Shown: one piece after another, positions 6,455 to 13,858 of the stretch
Numbering within the stretch: position 1 is the first letter of the stretch
Layout: each line of letters starts with the position of its first letter
Source of the DNA: JAIRQX01 sp031556255
GTDB taxonomy: Bacteria; Chrysiogenota; Deferribacteres; Deferribacterales; JAISNW01
DNA length: 17,155 nt
Direction of reading: 5' to 3'
Assembly: GCA_031556255.1 (NCBI GenBank)
Contig: JAVBTI010000050.1
Coordinates: 1-17,155 of the forward strand
Notes under the pieces: generated by a model
Seen by the model: the letters and a program-made list of their open reading frames with translations, nothing else
Told to the model about the DNA's origin: nothing
Database searches by the model: none
Translations under genes and position numbers: made by a program

Positions 6455-6793
6455 TTACAGCGCGTCTTCGCCTGTCTCGCCCGTGCGTATGCGTATCGCT
6501 GATTCCACCGGCAGTATGAATATCTTGCCGTCGCCTATGCGGCCGGTTCTCGCCGCGCCCATAATTGCGCGTACGGCTTCATCTATCATATTGTCGGTAA
6601 GTACTATTTCCAGTTTAATCTTGGGGATGAAATCCACCACATATTCACTGCCTCTGTAAAGCTCCGAATGGCCTTTCTGCCTGCCAAACCCTTTGACCTC
6701 CGTAACGGTGATCCCCGTAATGCCGATCTCGGTGAGCTTTTCCTTCACATCATCCAGTTGAAAGGGTTTAATAATAGCTTCTATCTTTTTCAT
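6455..6793 (-). CDS. glnB: Nitrogen regulatory protein PII
   Basis: 112 residues from the ATG at 6793, the standard PII length. It is the trimeric 2-oxoglutarate/ATP sensor that controls glutamine synthetase modification and related targets. It begins MKKIEAIIKPFQLDDVKEKL. The T-loop has the uridylylation Tyr51 in SELYRGSEYVVDF. The B-loop is TGRIGDGKIFILPVESAIRI. A TTG four codons upstream (6802) would give a longer form, but its spacing to AGGAG is only 2 bases and the family starts at MKKIEA, so I prefer the ATG (spacing about 11). It could be glnB or glnK. Adjacency to glnA and lack of amtB favour glnB. Confidence 0.95.
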   Translation of the reverse strand: MKKIEAIIKPFQLDDVKEKLTEIGITGITVTEVKGFGRQKGHSELYRGSEYVVDFIPKIKLEIVLTDNMIDEAVRAIMGAARTGRIGDGKIFILPVESAIRIRTGETGEDAL

Positions 6794-6828
6794 ACCCTGC
6801 AAATCTCCTGTACCAGCATCAAGACAAA

Positions 6829-6851
6829 GATGAAATTATCATATTTTCATC
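6829..6851. promoter_or_regulatory. 23-bp near-perfect palindrome upstream of glnB
   Basis: GATGAAA at 6829-6835 and TTTCATC at 6845-6851 are exact inverted arms. Inside them TAT/ATA also pairs, with one T-T mismatch per side and a central C at 6840. It sits 36 bp upstream of the glnB ATG and 8 bp past the stop of the nicotinamidase gene. It may be a regulator site for glnBA, or a weak hairpin at the end of the preceding gene. No T-run follows on the minus strand, which argues against a terminator. Confidence 0.4.
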
Positions 6852-6858
6852 TAAACTT

Positions 6859-7647
6859 CTACTGAAAATTGACTTTTTCACTTTCAGTCAACATCATGCC
6901 TTTCTTTTTCAGTAATTCCCAAAAATCAGCGGTTTTATCATTGGGAATCGGAATAAGTGACATGCAGTCTTTGAGGAGCACCAGCTTTTCAACCAAGGCC
7001 GGCCTCATTACGGCTATATCCCTGACACTTTCTTTTACACAGAAATTCTCCGCCTCACCCGCAATCAATATTCTGCCGTATCCTTCCAAAAGAGACAGGA
7101 ATCTTTCGGCATTTTTGTTTACCGAAGCATCATCAGAAGAAACCTCCGGCCTGACCACCGAAAACATCTCCGTATCACGGCTGTTCAGCCCTTTAGTATA
7201 AAACTCGAAATCTTTGCCGGGTTTATCCGCCCAGCCGGCCAACACGGCATACAGTGGCCCGTACACCGCCCAGCCGGGAGTTCCGAAAAGACAGTGGGGC
7301 GGCCATATAGTGTGCGTTTTCCCCGCTTTTTCAAGCCGTTCTAGATACTCTCCGGCTTTGTCTGAAACTGCTTTCCACTTACCTTCCCCCACATCTTTTA
7401 CCGATATCGTTGTAAATGGCGCCGGATGGACCCCAGCAGCATCTTGCCAATATGACGGGGTCGCAATATGCCCCGGCATATGGGAATCCATTGTGACTAT
7501 CACCTTATCTATTTTATCGCCATGGCGGACAATAAAACCGGCCAGCCTGTCCATATCCTCGTCAGCACCCTTGACGGACAGGGCCCCGTCAGACTTTACA
7601 AAATCATTTTGCGGATCAACTATCAGTAAGAGATTTTTTTTGCGCAC
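6859..7647 (-). CDS. Nicotinamidase-like cysteine hydrolase (isochorismatase superfamily)
   Basis: 262 residues. The superfamily core is clear: IVDPQNDF with catalytic Asp11; a metal-ligand region TMDSHMPGHIA with Asp54, His56 and His60; TIWPPHCLFGTPGW at 113-126; catalytic Lys152 in FYTKGLNSRD; and catalytic Cys203 in GEAENFCVKESVRD. Asp-Lys-Cys with the DxHxxxH metal set is the nicotinamidase arrangement, so deamidation of nicotinamide for NAD salvage is the best guess. It is longer than the roughly 200-residue classical PncA, and the family has many other amidases. The start is GTG at 7645-7647, after GGGGGA. It lies between the cbi terminator and glnB, and may be its own unit. Confidence 0.82.
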   Translation of the reverse strand: MRKKNLLLIVDPQNDFVKSDGALSVKGADEDMDRLAGFIVRHGDKIDKVIVTMDSHMPGHIATPSYWQDAAGVHPAPFTTISVKDVGEGKWKAVSDKAGEYLERLEKAGKTHTIWPPHCLFGTPGWAVYGPLYAVLAGWADKPGKDFEFYTKGLNSRDTEMFSVVRPEVSSDDASVNKNAERFLSLLEGYGRILIAGEAENFCVKESVRDIAVMRPALVEKLVLLKDCMSLIPIPNDKTADFWELLKKKGMMLTESEKVNFQ

Positions 7648-7680
7648 TAATTCCCCCTATACGGGCAGAGCCACCGGCCG

Positions 7681-7705
7681 AAAAATCACCCTCCCAAGGG
7701 AGGGT
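7681..7705 (-). terminator. Intrinsic terminator after cbiJ, ending the cobalamin operon
   Basis: On the minus strand ACCCTCC, loop CTTG and GGAGGGT form a 7-bp stem (7688-7705), followed by GA and five T (7685-7681). It lies about 40 bp past the cbiJ stop and before the GTG of the nicotinamidase gene. A second GGGG/CCCC pairing around 7719-7733 may add structure. Confidence 0.75.
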
Positions 7706-7745
7706 CAGGGATCCGGACGGGGTTTTCCGCCCCATGCATATAAAA

Positions 7746-8447
7746 TTATACTTCCGGAGCTTGTATAACAAGTATGTATATTCCCGCGCGCACGGCCGCG
7801 TCCAGCTTTTCCGCAAGGCCGCCCCGCGCGCCGCTCTCTTTCGTCACCAGGCATTTAATGCCATATTTTACAATGGTTTCCAGATTTTCTTCCAGAGTAA
7901 ACGGCCCACGGGCAGCTATTACATGTGTATCCGGTATGCCCAGCAAGCGGCAGATCTCCACAGAAGCAGAATCATCCAGCACTCTCACCACCGCGCCGGC
8001 AAACAGTCCGCGGAACAGGCCTAAATTTTTGGAACCGATAGTGAAAAATAAAGGTAAAAAATCACCGTTTTCCAGTGCCTCCGCAGCTTCACTCCAGCCG
8101 GAAACATATATCAGCTTATCATACCCGGTGTATCTGTCTGAATCAGGCAGGCGGGAGGCACGTTTCGCATTTATGTACGGTATATTCAGCCGCCCGCACA
8201 CATCCGCGGCAATCCTGCTAATCTCCGCCGCGAAGGGGTGCGTGGTATCGGCGACGGCGCTTATATGCTTATTTTTGATGAATTCCGTCAACGATTCGGA
8301 TGTGAACCTCACAAAGGCCGCCTTATCGCCGTACAGCTCTCTGAAATACCTGTACCCGTAATCCGTGGCCACGGTAACTATATAATCGCCGCCTGTTTTG
8401 GCGATATATTCGTGGGTATCAGCCGTACCGCCCAGCACAAGAATCAT
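7746..8447 (-). CDS. cbiJ: Cobalt-precorrin-6A reductase
   Basis: 233 residues, typical for CobK/CbiJ, which reduces precorrin-6A with NAD(P)H during corrin ring synthesis. Signatures: N-terminal MILVLGGTADTHE, ADTTHPFAAEISR, NIPYINAKRASR (family usually ...YLRxERP), FFTIGSKNLGLF, HVIAARGPFTLEEN and CLVTKESGARGGLAEKLDAA near the C-terminus. The ATG overlaps the cbiH stop (8444-8447), and the gene is the last of the cbi run. I use cbiJ rather than cobK because cbiG in the same run indicates the anaerobic route. Confidence 0.93.
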   Translation of the reverse strand: MILVLGGTADTHEYIAKTGGDYIVTVATDYGYRYFRELYGDKAAFVRFTSESLTEFIKNKHISAVADTTHPFAAEISRIAADVCGRLNIPYINAKRASRLPDSDRYTGYDKLIYVSGWSEAAEALENGDFLPLFFTIGSKNLGLFRGLFAGAVVRVLDDSASVEICRLLGIPDTHVIAARGPFTLEENLETIVKYGIKCLVTKESGARGGLAEKLDAAVRAGIYILVIQAPEV

Positions 8448-9166
8448 TTAAGTGCGTACCCACGGGGGGTGACCATCTTACCGTTCACCAGCCGGGTGTG
8501 GGTGTTGCCCACGATGACAATTGTAAACATATCTATCCGGGAAGTATCGAAATCATCAATATTAGAAATATATATCCGCTGGCCATTCCGGTACGCATTC
8601 GTTACCGCGCCGGCAAACAGATTGCCCCGCGCCTCACGGAACCGGCGCAGCGTATACGGAAGCTGTGTTGTACGCTCGGAACTCACCGGATTGTATATAG
8701 CGCAAACAAAATCGCCGGCGTTCACGGCATCTACCCTTTTCTGTATGACCTCCCATGGGGTAAGGTGGTCGGACATGGATAAAAACACCGTATCTTCAGT
8801 TACCGGGGAACCAAGCAACGACGATGCGGCAAAGCCAGCGGACACGGACGGGATTACTTCGATATCTACATCTTCGCCCTCCGCCAGTTCATAGGCGAGA
8901 GCAGCCATACCGTATATGGAAGGGTCGCCGCTGCATACGATACAGACTTTACGGCCGAGGATACACTGGCCAACAGCGTAACCGACCCGCTCAACCTCTC
9001 CGCGCATACCGTTGCTGAAACGTTCCTGCGCGAGGGTGAGCATATGTTCAATCTCATCAATATACGGCTTATACCCGACCACCAGATCGGCCTTCCTGAT
9101 CGCGTTCTCCGCCAGAGGTGAGGTAAGCCCCGGAAATCCGATGCCCGCGACAATGAGCTTATTCAT
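8444..9166 (-). CDS. cbiH: Cobalt-precorrin-3B C17-methyltransferase
   Basis: 240 residues of the SAM-dependent tetrapyrrole methylase fold. Signatures: VAGIGFPGLTSPLAENAI, GYKPYIDEI (family GYKTYIDLI), CSGDPSIYGMAAL at 78-90, the sequence LSMSDHLTPWEVIQKRV that separates CobJ/CbiH from related methylases, and CAIYNPVSSER. It methylates C17 with ring contraction. At residues 105-109 the usual PGITA-like loop reads IPSVSA, a Gly-to-Ser change in the substrate/SAM loop. It overlaps cbiG by 8 bases and cbiJ by 4, so it is tightly coupled in the operon. Confidence 0.94.
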   Translation of the reverse strand: MNKLIVAGIGFPGLTSPLAENAIRKADLVVGYKPYIDEIEHMLTLAQERFSNGMRGEVERVGYAVGQCILGRKVCIVCSGDPSIYGMAALAYELAEGEDVDIEVIPSVSAGFAASSLLGSPVTEDTVFLSMSDHLTPWEVIQKRVDAVNAGDFVCAIYNPVSSERTTQLPYTLRRFREARGNLFAGAVTNAYRNGQRIYISNIDDFDTSRIDMFTIVIVGNTHTRLVNGKMVTPRGYALK

Positions 9167-9935
9167 AGAGTGTATCCTTCGCCAGCGCGACCATGACCCC
9201 GTGAAACGCCTTTGCAGGGAGTATCAACGCAGGGTGATGCGCCGCGATCATGGCGGAAGGCTCCGCCACGGCGGGGATATCAAAATGTCTGGCCGCCGCT
9301 GTCGGTTCGCAGGGCAGATTATAAGCATCGAAAAGGAATTTGGGAATAAACCGTATATGGATATTCAGCTCCCGAGCGGCCTCTATGAGCCCCGCCTCTT
9401 CTTTTTTAAGCCAGGCGGAGGATATAAGCCGCAGATCATTGAAGGAGATCCCGGTTTCTCCGCAGGCATCTGCCAGTGCTGCTTTAATATCGGCGGAAGA
9501 CACGCCTTTGCGCGCGCCCACGCCGGCGACATATCTGCGATCCGCCTGTGTGGCGGTTGTAATAACCGGCGTTGCACCCGTTATGCCGGACACCAGGCAG
9601 CAGAGCGTGTTTGCTCCCCCCTCATGCCCTCCGGCGGCGCTGATAACATATCTGCCCGCGTCATCGCACACCACCACGGCGGGGTCGGTGTATTTTGAAC
9701 CCAGGCAGGGGGCGATAACGCGGCTGACTATCCCCTGCGCCATTACAAAGATCAATCCGTCATATTTTGAAAATAACGTGGGAACATGATCCGAGAGCTT
9801 ATCGAAAGCCGGAACGCCCGGGGAGCTGTATTTGGAAAACACATGCATATCCGCGCCTGTTTCAGCGGATATGGCTCCCGCGAGGCTAACCCCGGCGGGA
9901 GATACGGCTACAACGGCAAGCCTGCTATTCCCCAT
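9159..9935 (-). CDS. cbiG: Cobalt-precorrin-5A hydrolase
   Basis: 258 residues. CbiG opens the lactone of cobalt-precorrin-5A, releasing acetaldehyde, and is the marker of the anaerobic cobalamin route. The N-terminal domain has VMAQGIVSRVIAP at 64-76 and SAAGGHEGGANTL at 99-111 (family SGHxGGAN). The C-terminal CobE-like domain starts near YVAGVGARKGVSS at 135-147. Familiar CbiG proteins are about 330-350 residues with a linker domain. Here the N- and C-terminal parts are joined almost directly, so this is a compact form. The ATG lies inside cbiF, with an 11-bp overlap. Confidence 0.93.
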   Translation of the reverse strand: MGNSRLAVVAVSPAGVSLAGAISAETGADMHVFSKYSSPGVPAFDKLSDHVPTLFSKYDGLIFVMAQGIVSRVIAPCLGSKYTDPAVVVCDDAGRYVISAAGGHEGGANTLCCLVSGITGATPVITTATQADRRYVAGVGARKGVSSADIKAALADACGETGISFNDLRLISSAWLKKEEAGLIEAARELNIHIRFIPKFLFDAYNLPCEPTAAARHFDIPAVAEPSAMIAAHHPALILPAKAFHGVMVALAKDTLYE

Positions 9936-10674
9936 CGCGGCATCCGTGGGAAAACGAGGGGTCGTACAATCTGGAAGCGGCCTTCAACTGCCTGCCCACA
10001 ACAGCGCCGACGATAATAATACCGTGTTGTTTGATGCCGGCTGCTTTCCCGGCTATTGTAGCGATGGTGCCCAGAACAATTTTTTCATCCGGCCAGCTCG
10101 CGCGGTAAACCACAGCCACGGGCGTACCCGGCAGACATCCCGCTTCGGTAAGTTTCACCGTTATCTCGTCTATCATGGACAGGGAAAGGTATATGCAGAG
10201 GGTGCCTCCGGCTTTCGCAAGGGCGGTGAAATCCTCCGGCACAGGGGTTCGCCCCGGGTAACGTGTGATAATCACCGTCTGTGACAGCTCCGGCGCGGTA
10301 AGCTCGCATTTCATGGCCGCGGCGGCGGCGAAAAGGGAGGTAACGCCCGGCACTACCTCATAGGGGATGGACAGCCTGTCGAGCTCCGTCATCTGTTCAA
10401 GGATCGCGCCGTACAGGGAGGGGTCGCCGGTATGCAGCCTGGCCGTGTCATGGCCGTTTTTATACGCGTCCCGCATAACTGTGATGATCTCCGGGAGAGA
10501 CATGGAGGAAGAATCATATATGCGGGCCTCTTCGTGCGCATATTTGAGGATTTCCGGCGAAACAAGGCTCCCTGCGGTCACCACGGTCAAACATTCCGAC
10601 AGTATACGTCCCGCCTTGATCGTTATCAGTTCGGGATCGCCCGGTCCCGCGCCTATAAAATAAACCTTCGCCAC
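9925..10674 (-). CDS. cbiF: Cobalt-precorrin-4 C11-methyltransferase
   Basis: 249 residues, usual for CbiF/CobM. SAM-binding signatures: FIGAGPGDPELIT at 6-18, ARLHTGDPSLYGAI at 78-91, VVPGVTSLFAAAAAM at 107-121, and VVYRASWPDEKIVLGT near residue 195. It methylates C11 of cobalt-precorrin-4, just before the CbiG step. The start is GTG at 10672-10674, with TAGGAG 8 bases upstream. It begins 19 bp after the bamD stop, so the cbi genes appear to be read from the rimO-bamD transcript rather than from their own riboswitch-controlled promoter. Confidence 0.95.
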   Translation of the reverse strand: MAKVYFIGAGPGDPELITIKAGRILSECLTVVTAGSLVSPEILKYAHEEARIYDSSSMSLPEIITVMRDAYKNGHDTARLHTGDPSLYGAILEQMTELDRLSIPYEVVPGVTSLFAAAAAMKCELTAPELSQTVIITRYPGRTPVPEDFTALAKAGGTLCIYLSLSMIDEITVKLTEAGCLPGTPVAVVYRASWPDEKIVLGTIATIAGKAAGIKQHGIIIVGAVVGRQLKAASRLYDPSFSHGCRDGE

Positions 10675-10693
10675 TTTATACGCTCCTAAGGCG

Positions 10694-11440
10694 TCAATTT
10701 TTCAGTTTTCTATCAACTTTTTTTGCAAGACTTTTCAGATCCTTGTTGACAGGGTAGTTATCCATCAGCTCCTGTAAATATTTAGCGGCGGCGGTACCGT
10801 TGTCTTTCAGTTTTAGGGCACTCTCCACCATCGACACGTAGCTGTCCTCCAGGCGCAGACTGGAGGGATAGTTATCCAGCAGGTACTGAAACCGCATTAT
10901 AGCGCTTTCAGGCTTCCTGATACGCATATAAAAACGCCCCACCTGGTATTCGTACTCCGACAGCTTCACGAACATCTTCTGCCGTTCGGCTTCGGCACCG
11001 TATTCATCAAACTCATCGGGATACAAGGCTTCCAGTTCATCAAAATATTCCACCGATTTCTGCGCATATGTTTGGTCCCTTTTGGGATTCAGCGATATAG
11101 CGCTGTACGCCAGCCCAAGGCGGTTCAGCACATATGGGGCGTCCGGGCTCTGGTAATAAAGGTCGTAATATATCTCATAAGCAGCGATGGCGTCCAGATA
11201 GGCTTCATCCATAAAATACGCGTCCGCGAGCTTTTTCTGCGCAAACTGTGCCTCATCCGGCGATTCCGCATTAAGGATTGCATTTTCAAACTTCTCCGCG
11301 GCTTTGTCATACTTCTTTGCATCCATCAAAGCGTTGCCTTCAACGATCAGCTCCTGGCTGGGTTTATCAACTTCAACATACTTGGCGCAGCCCGTAAACA
11401 GTGCAAAAGCTGTAAAAAAAATGATAAATAAATGCTTCAT
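10694..11440 (-). CDS. BamD-like outer-membrane assembly lipoprotein (TPR repeats)
   Basis: 248 residues. The signal peptide ends in a lipobox, ALFTGC, with Cys18 as the lipidated residue and Ala19 at +2, which favours the outer membrane. The mature part is a series of TPR-like helices: a first unit around SQELIVEGNALMDAKKYDKA, and later ones with YLDAIAAYEIYYDLY and KPESAIMRFQYLLDNYPSS. This matches BamD/YfiO, the essential partner of BamA in outer-membrane protein insertion, in length (about 245) and in the position of the first TPR. Other TPR lipoproteins cannot be fully excluded. The ATG overlaps the rimO stop (ATGA, 11437-11440). Confidence 0.83.
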   Translation of the reverse strand: MKHLFIIFFTAFALFTGCAKYVEVDKPSQELIVEGNALMDAKKYDKAAEKFENAILNAESPDEAQFAQKKLADAYFMDEAYLDAIAAYEIYYDLYYQSPDAPYVLNRLGLAYSAISLNPKRDQTYAQKSVEYFDELEALYPDEFDEYGAEAERQKMFVKLSEYEYQVGRFYMRIRKPESAIMRFQYLLDNYPSSLRLEDSYVSMVESALKLKDNGTAAAKYLQELMDNYPVNKDLKSLAKKVDRKLKN

Positions 11441-12825
11441 ACCGCCCCTGTTAGCTTTACATATACATCCGGATAAGCGATTCTGGTAATTTTCGCACGG
11501 TACGGGCCATAACCTGAAGTGGCTTCCCCGTCGGTCACGTACAGTTGTCCGTCTATTTCCGGCGCCTGGAAAAAAGCCCGCCCTTCCAATATAAAATCGA
11601 AATCCTCGTTCGGCTTTTCCGCAAAGCAGATTATTTCACTTTTTTTCATCTCTTTCAGACGCTGCATGGTATTCTTTTTTTGCAGTGTTTGCAATATTTT
11701 CAACCGTCCGGCCACTATTTTGTCCGGCACCTGCCCCGGCATCGACGCGGCAGGCGTACCATCTTCCGGCGAATAAGGGAAAAAACCGGCGTAATCCGGT
11801 TTCATTTTCTCAAGAAAGCTTTTTACCTCCAGGAAATCCTCTTCCGTTTCTCCGGGAAAACCCACTATGACGGTGGTGCGGATAAACGCGTCCGGCAGTT
11901 CCCTCCGTATCATGGAAAAACATTTTTCAATAGCCGCCCGGTCCGAGTGCCTGTTCATCTTTTTAAGCAATTTATCCGATGCATGCTGGATTGGTATATC
12001 AAAATAACGCCATACGTTGGGGAGTTTTCTCACAGTTGCCGCCAGTTCAGGAGTAACGCCGTCCGGATTGAGATACATCAGCCTAAAATATGTATCCGGC
12101 AGAGAACCAGCCAGATCAGTCAGCAATTCCGGTAAAAAATAACCGGCGCCCGCGGCTCTTTTTGCCGGGGGTGTTGATTTTAAAGCTCCGCTCCCCTTGG
12201 CCGCCGCTACCAGATCGCGGCCGTATTTTGTGCTGTCCTGGCTGATTATTATTATCTCTTTGGCACCATTTGCGGCAAGCCGTTTAGCTTCCTCAAGCAG
12301 TTCATCTTTGGACGCGGAACAGAGCCCGCCTCGAATGGAAGGTATGGTACAGTAAGCACAGCGGTTATCACAACCTTCCGATATCTTCAGGTAGGCGTAA
12401 TATGGCGCGTTAAAAAGAAAACGTTCATTTTTTCCGCGATTAATAGCAAGATCGGCGGCAAGGGAGGATATATAGTCAATAATTTTACTCTGTTCCCCCA
12501 CCCCGGCGAAAAAGTCTATCTCCGGCAGAAGCGCCTCCCCACCTCCGGAGGGTTGTGTAAAAAACTCTTCCCTGTAGCGCTCCACCATACAGCCGAAAAC
12601 CACCAGTTTTGCATGAACAGGGATCTGTTCCCGCATGGACAGGATAGCTTCGATAGCTTCGTCCACCGCAGGCCTGATGAAACCGCAGGTATTGATTATC
12701 ATAAGATCGCAGACAGACGGATCTGTTGTAAAAACAAAGGTTTCTCCGTACAGAGCACCTGCCAGACGTTCCAGATCCACCTGATTTTTAGCGCAGCCGA
12801 GGCTAACAAACCCCACATTCAACAT
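11437..12825 (-). CDS. rimO: Ribosomal protein S12 methylthiotransferase (radical SAM)
   Basis: 462 residues. RimO adds a methylthio group to the conserved aspartate of ribosomal protein S12. The N-terminal cluster-binding cysteines are Cys11 (SLGCAKNQVD), Cys47 (INTCGF) and Cys79 (FGCMVERY). The radical SAM motif is Cys152, Cys156 and Cys159 in EGCDNRCAYCTIPSIRG. PIQHASDKLLKKMNR and VGFPGETEEDF follow, with a C-terminal TRAM domain (from about residue 395). YLKISEGCDNRCAYC favours RimO over MiaB. An insertion of about 22 residues rich in Ala, Lys, Gly and Pro (206-227) sits between DSTKYGRDL and FLPELL. It runs 40 bp downstream of the fsa stop and overlaps bamD. Confidence 0.95.
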   Translation of the reverse strand: MLNVGFVSLGCAKNQVDLERLAGALYGETFVFTTDPSVCDLMIINTCGFIRPAVDEAIEAILSMREQIPVHAKLVVFGCMVERYREEFFTQPSGGGEALLPEIDFFAGVGEQSKIIDYISSLAADLAINRGKNERFLFNAPYYAYLKISEGCDNRCAYCTIPSIRGGLCSASKDELLEEAKRLAANGAKEIIIISQDSTKYGRDLVAAAKGSGALKSTPPAKRAAGAGYFLPELLTDLAGSLPDTYFRLMYLNPDGVTPELAATVRKLPNVWRYFDIPIQHASDKLLKKMNRHSDRAAIEKCFSMIRRELPDAFIRTTVIVGFPGETEEDFLEVKSFLEKMKPDYAGFFPYSPEDGTPAASMPGQVPDKIVAGRLKILQTLQKKNTMQRLKEMKKSEIICFAEKPNEDFDFILEGRAFFQAPEIDGQLYVTDGEATSGYGPYRAKITRIAYPDVYVKLTGAV

Positions 12826-12865
12826 AATTCAGCAACCCCGGTCATAACAGCCGCGCCCCCGCAGT

Positions 12866-13510
12866 TCACCCCTGCGCGTTTTTCCAGTCTTTCAGAAATT
12901 GTTCCAGGCCGTTGTCGGTAAGCGGGTGTTTGATCATCTGCATCAGCACTTTGAACGGAATCGTGGCGATATCTATCCCTTCCTGAGTGCACTGAAACAC
13001 GTGCATAGGATGGCGTATGCTTGCCGCTATCACTTCGGTATCAAAATCGTATGTGCTGATGATATCCTGGCACTGGGAGGCGATGATAATCCCGTCGTGG
13101 CCTATATCGTCAAGGCGCCCGGCGAAAGGACTGACGTATCTTGCACCGGCTTTGCAGGCAAGAAGCGCCTGATTGGGCGAAAAAATAAGGGTCATATTTA
13201 CGGGGATATCTTCCTCGGCAAGCTCATTTGTGGCAATAAGGCCGTCTTTGGTGAACGGGATTTTAACCACGACGTTCTCATGTATTTTCGACAACCTGTG
13301 CGCCTCATCCACCATCTCACGGGATGTTGTGGAAATCACCTCGGCGCTGACCGGGCCATCCACTATTTCACATATTTTTCTTATAGTGTCCGCAAAATCT
13401 TTTTTCTCTTTCGCAATCAGCGTGGGATTTGTCGTTATGCCGTCAATCACCCCAAGAGCAGCCGCTTCGCGAATCTCTTCAATATTAGCCGTGTCCAGGA
13501 ACAGTTTCAT
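12866..13510 (-). CDS. fsa: Transaldolase-like / fructose-6-phosphate aldolase family protein
   Basis: 214 residues, the short form of the transaldolase family (TalC/FSA). It begins MKLFLDTANIEEIREAAALG, then GITTNPTLIAKE. The Schiff-base lysine is Lys83 in VVVKIPFTKDG. Later motifs are VNMTLIFSPNQALLACKAGA, YVSPFAGRLDDIGHDG and ASIRHPMHV. Proteins of this length are either transaldolases of the pentose phosphate pathway or fructose-6-phosphate aldolases, and sequence inspection does not safely separate the two. In a bacterium of this kind transaldolase activity is likely. AAGAGGA lies 7 bases before the ATG. It is the first gene of the apparent fsa-rimO-bamD-cbi operon. Confidence 0.92.
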   Translation of the reverse strand: MKLFLDTANIEEIREAAALGVIDGITTNPTLIAKEKKDFADTIRKICEIVDGPVSAEVISTTSREMVDEAHRLSKIHENVVVKIPFTKDGLIATNELAEEDIPVNMTLIFSPNQALLACKAGARYVSPFAGRLDDIGHDGIIIASQCQDIISTYDFDTEVIAASIRHPMHVFQCTQEGIDIATIPFKVLMQMIKHPLTDNGLEQFLKDWKNAQG

Positions 13511-13542
13511 TTTATTATCCTCTTATCTTTGAAAATATACTG

Positions 13543-13678
13543 TGTGCGGCGCTTTATTTTAGTCGGAGTAAATCCGGCTCAAATACGCGCTTCGCTATGC
13601 CTCATTACACTCGGCTCCGCGGGCGGCACCTTGTGCCTTCCCCCCCTCCGGAGCTTCGCTCCGACTCCCCAAAGGGGA
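13543..13678. repeat. Structured intergenic repeat, copy 1 (136 bp)
   Basis: The left end, TGTGCGGCGCTTTATTTT, and the right end, GACTCCCCAAAGGGGA, are shared exactly with copy 2, which lies 165 bp away and has the same length. Inside, AGTCGGAG (13561-13568) is the inverse of CTCCGACT near 13659-13666, closing a large stem. Smaller hairpins are GGCAC-ctt-GTGCC and CGGAGC-ttc-GCTCCG. The right end is itself a palindrome, ACTCCCCAAAGGGGAGT. This is probably a nonautonomous REP/MITE-like element. Short open frames across it look spurious. Confidence 0.7.
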
Positions 13679-13707
13679 GTTACGCGACGGGGATATTAAA
13701 TTACTTA

Positions 13708-13843
13708 TGTGCGGCGCTTTATTTTTGCCGGAGCCCCTTCGGGCTTGTTGTTTTAGTCAATAGCATTAGCCCGCTCACGTGGTTTGCTACCATCCAGCGA
13801 CCGTCGGGAGCGATTGCCGTAGCTATTGACTCCCCAAAGGGGA
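13708..13843. repeat. Structured intergenic repeat, copy 2 (136 bp)
   Basis: It has the same ends and length as copy 1 but a largely different interior. The closing stem is AGTCAATAGC with GCTATTGACT (right arm ending just before CCCC), that is, the same plan with changed, still-complementary arms. AGCCC-cttc-GGGCT followed by TGTTGTTTT (13732-13754) looks like a plus-strand terminator, though no plus-strand gene precedes it. Copy 2 ends 16 bp before the stop of the YHS gene. Together the two copies fill most of the 348-bp gap between fsa and the YHS gene. Confidence 0.7.
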
Positions 13844-13858
13844 ATGCAACAGACACTA

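Noticed and set aside
6797..6815. Sigma-54-like promoter, TGG...GC, upstream of glnB
   Set aside because: The GG-to-GC spacing is 12 rather than the required 10, and it lies on top of the ribosome site, too close to the start.
10675..10693. Cobalamin riboswitch ahead of cbiF
   Set aside because: Only 19 bp separate bamD from cbiF, and no B12-box sequence is visible there or upstream of fsa.
12899..13699. 266-codon plus-strand open frame
   Set aside because: It runs antisense through fsa and then into the structured repeats. No homology is recognisable and there is no ribosome site.
13543..13843. CRISPR array
   Set aside because: Only two repeats, spaced 165 bp apart, with internal structure. 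The unit and spacer sizes do not fit.
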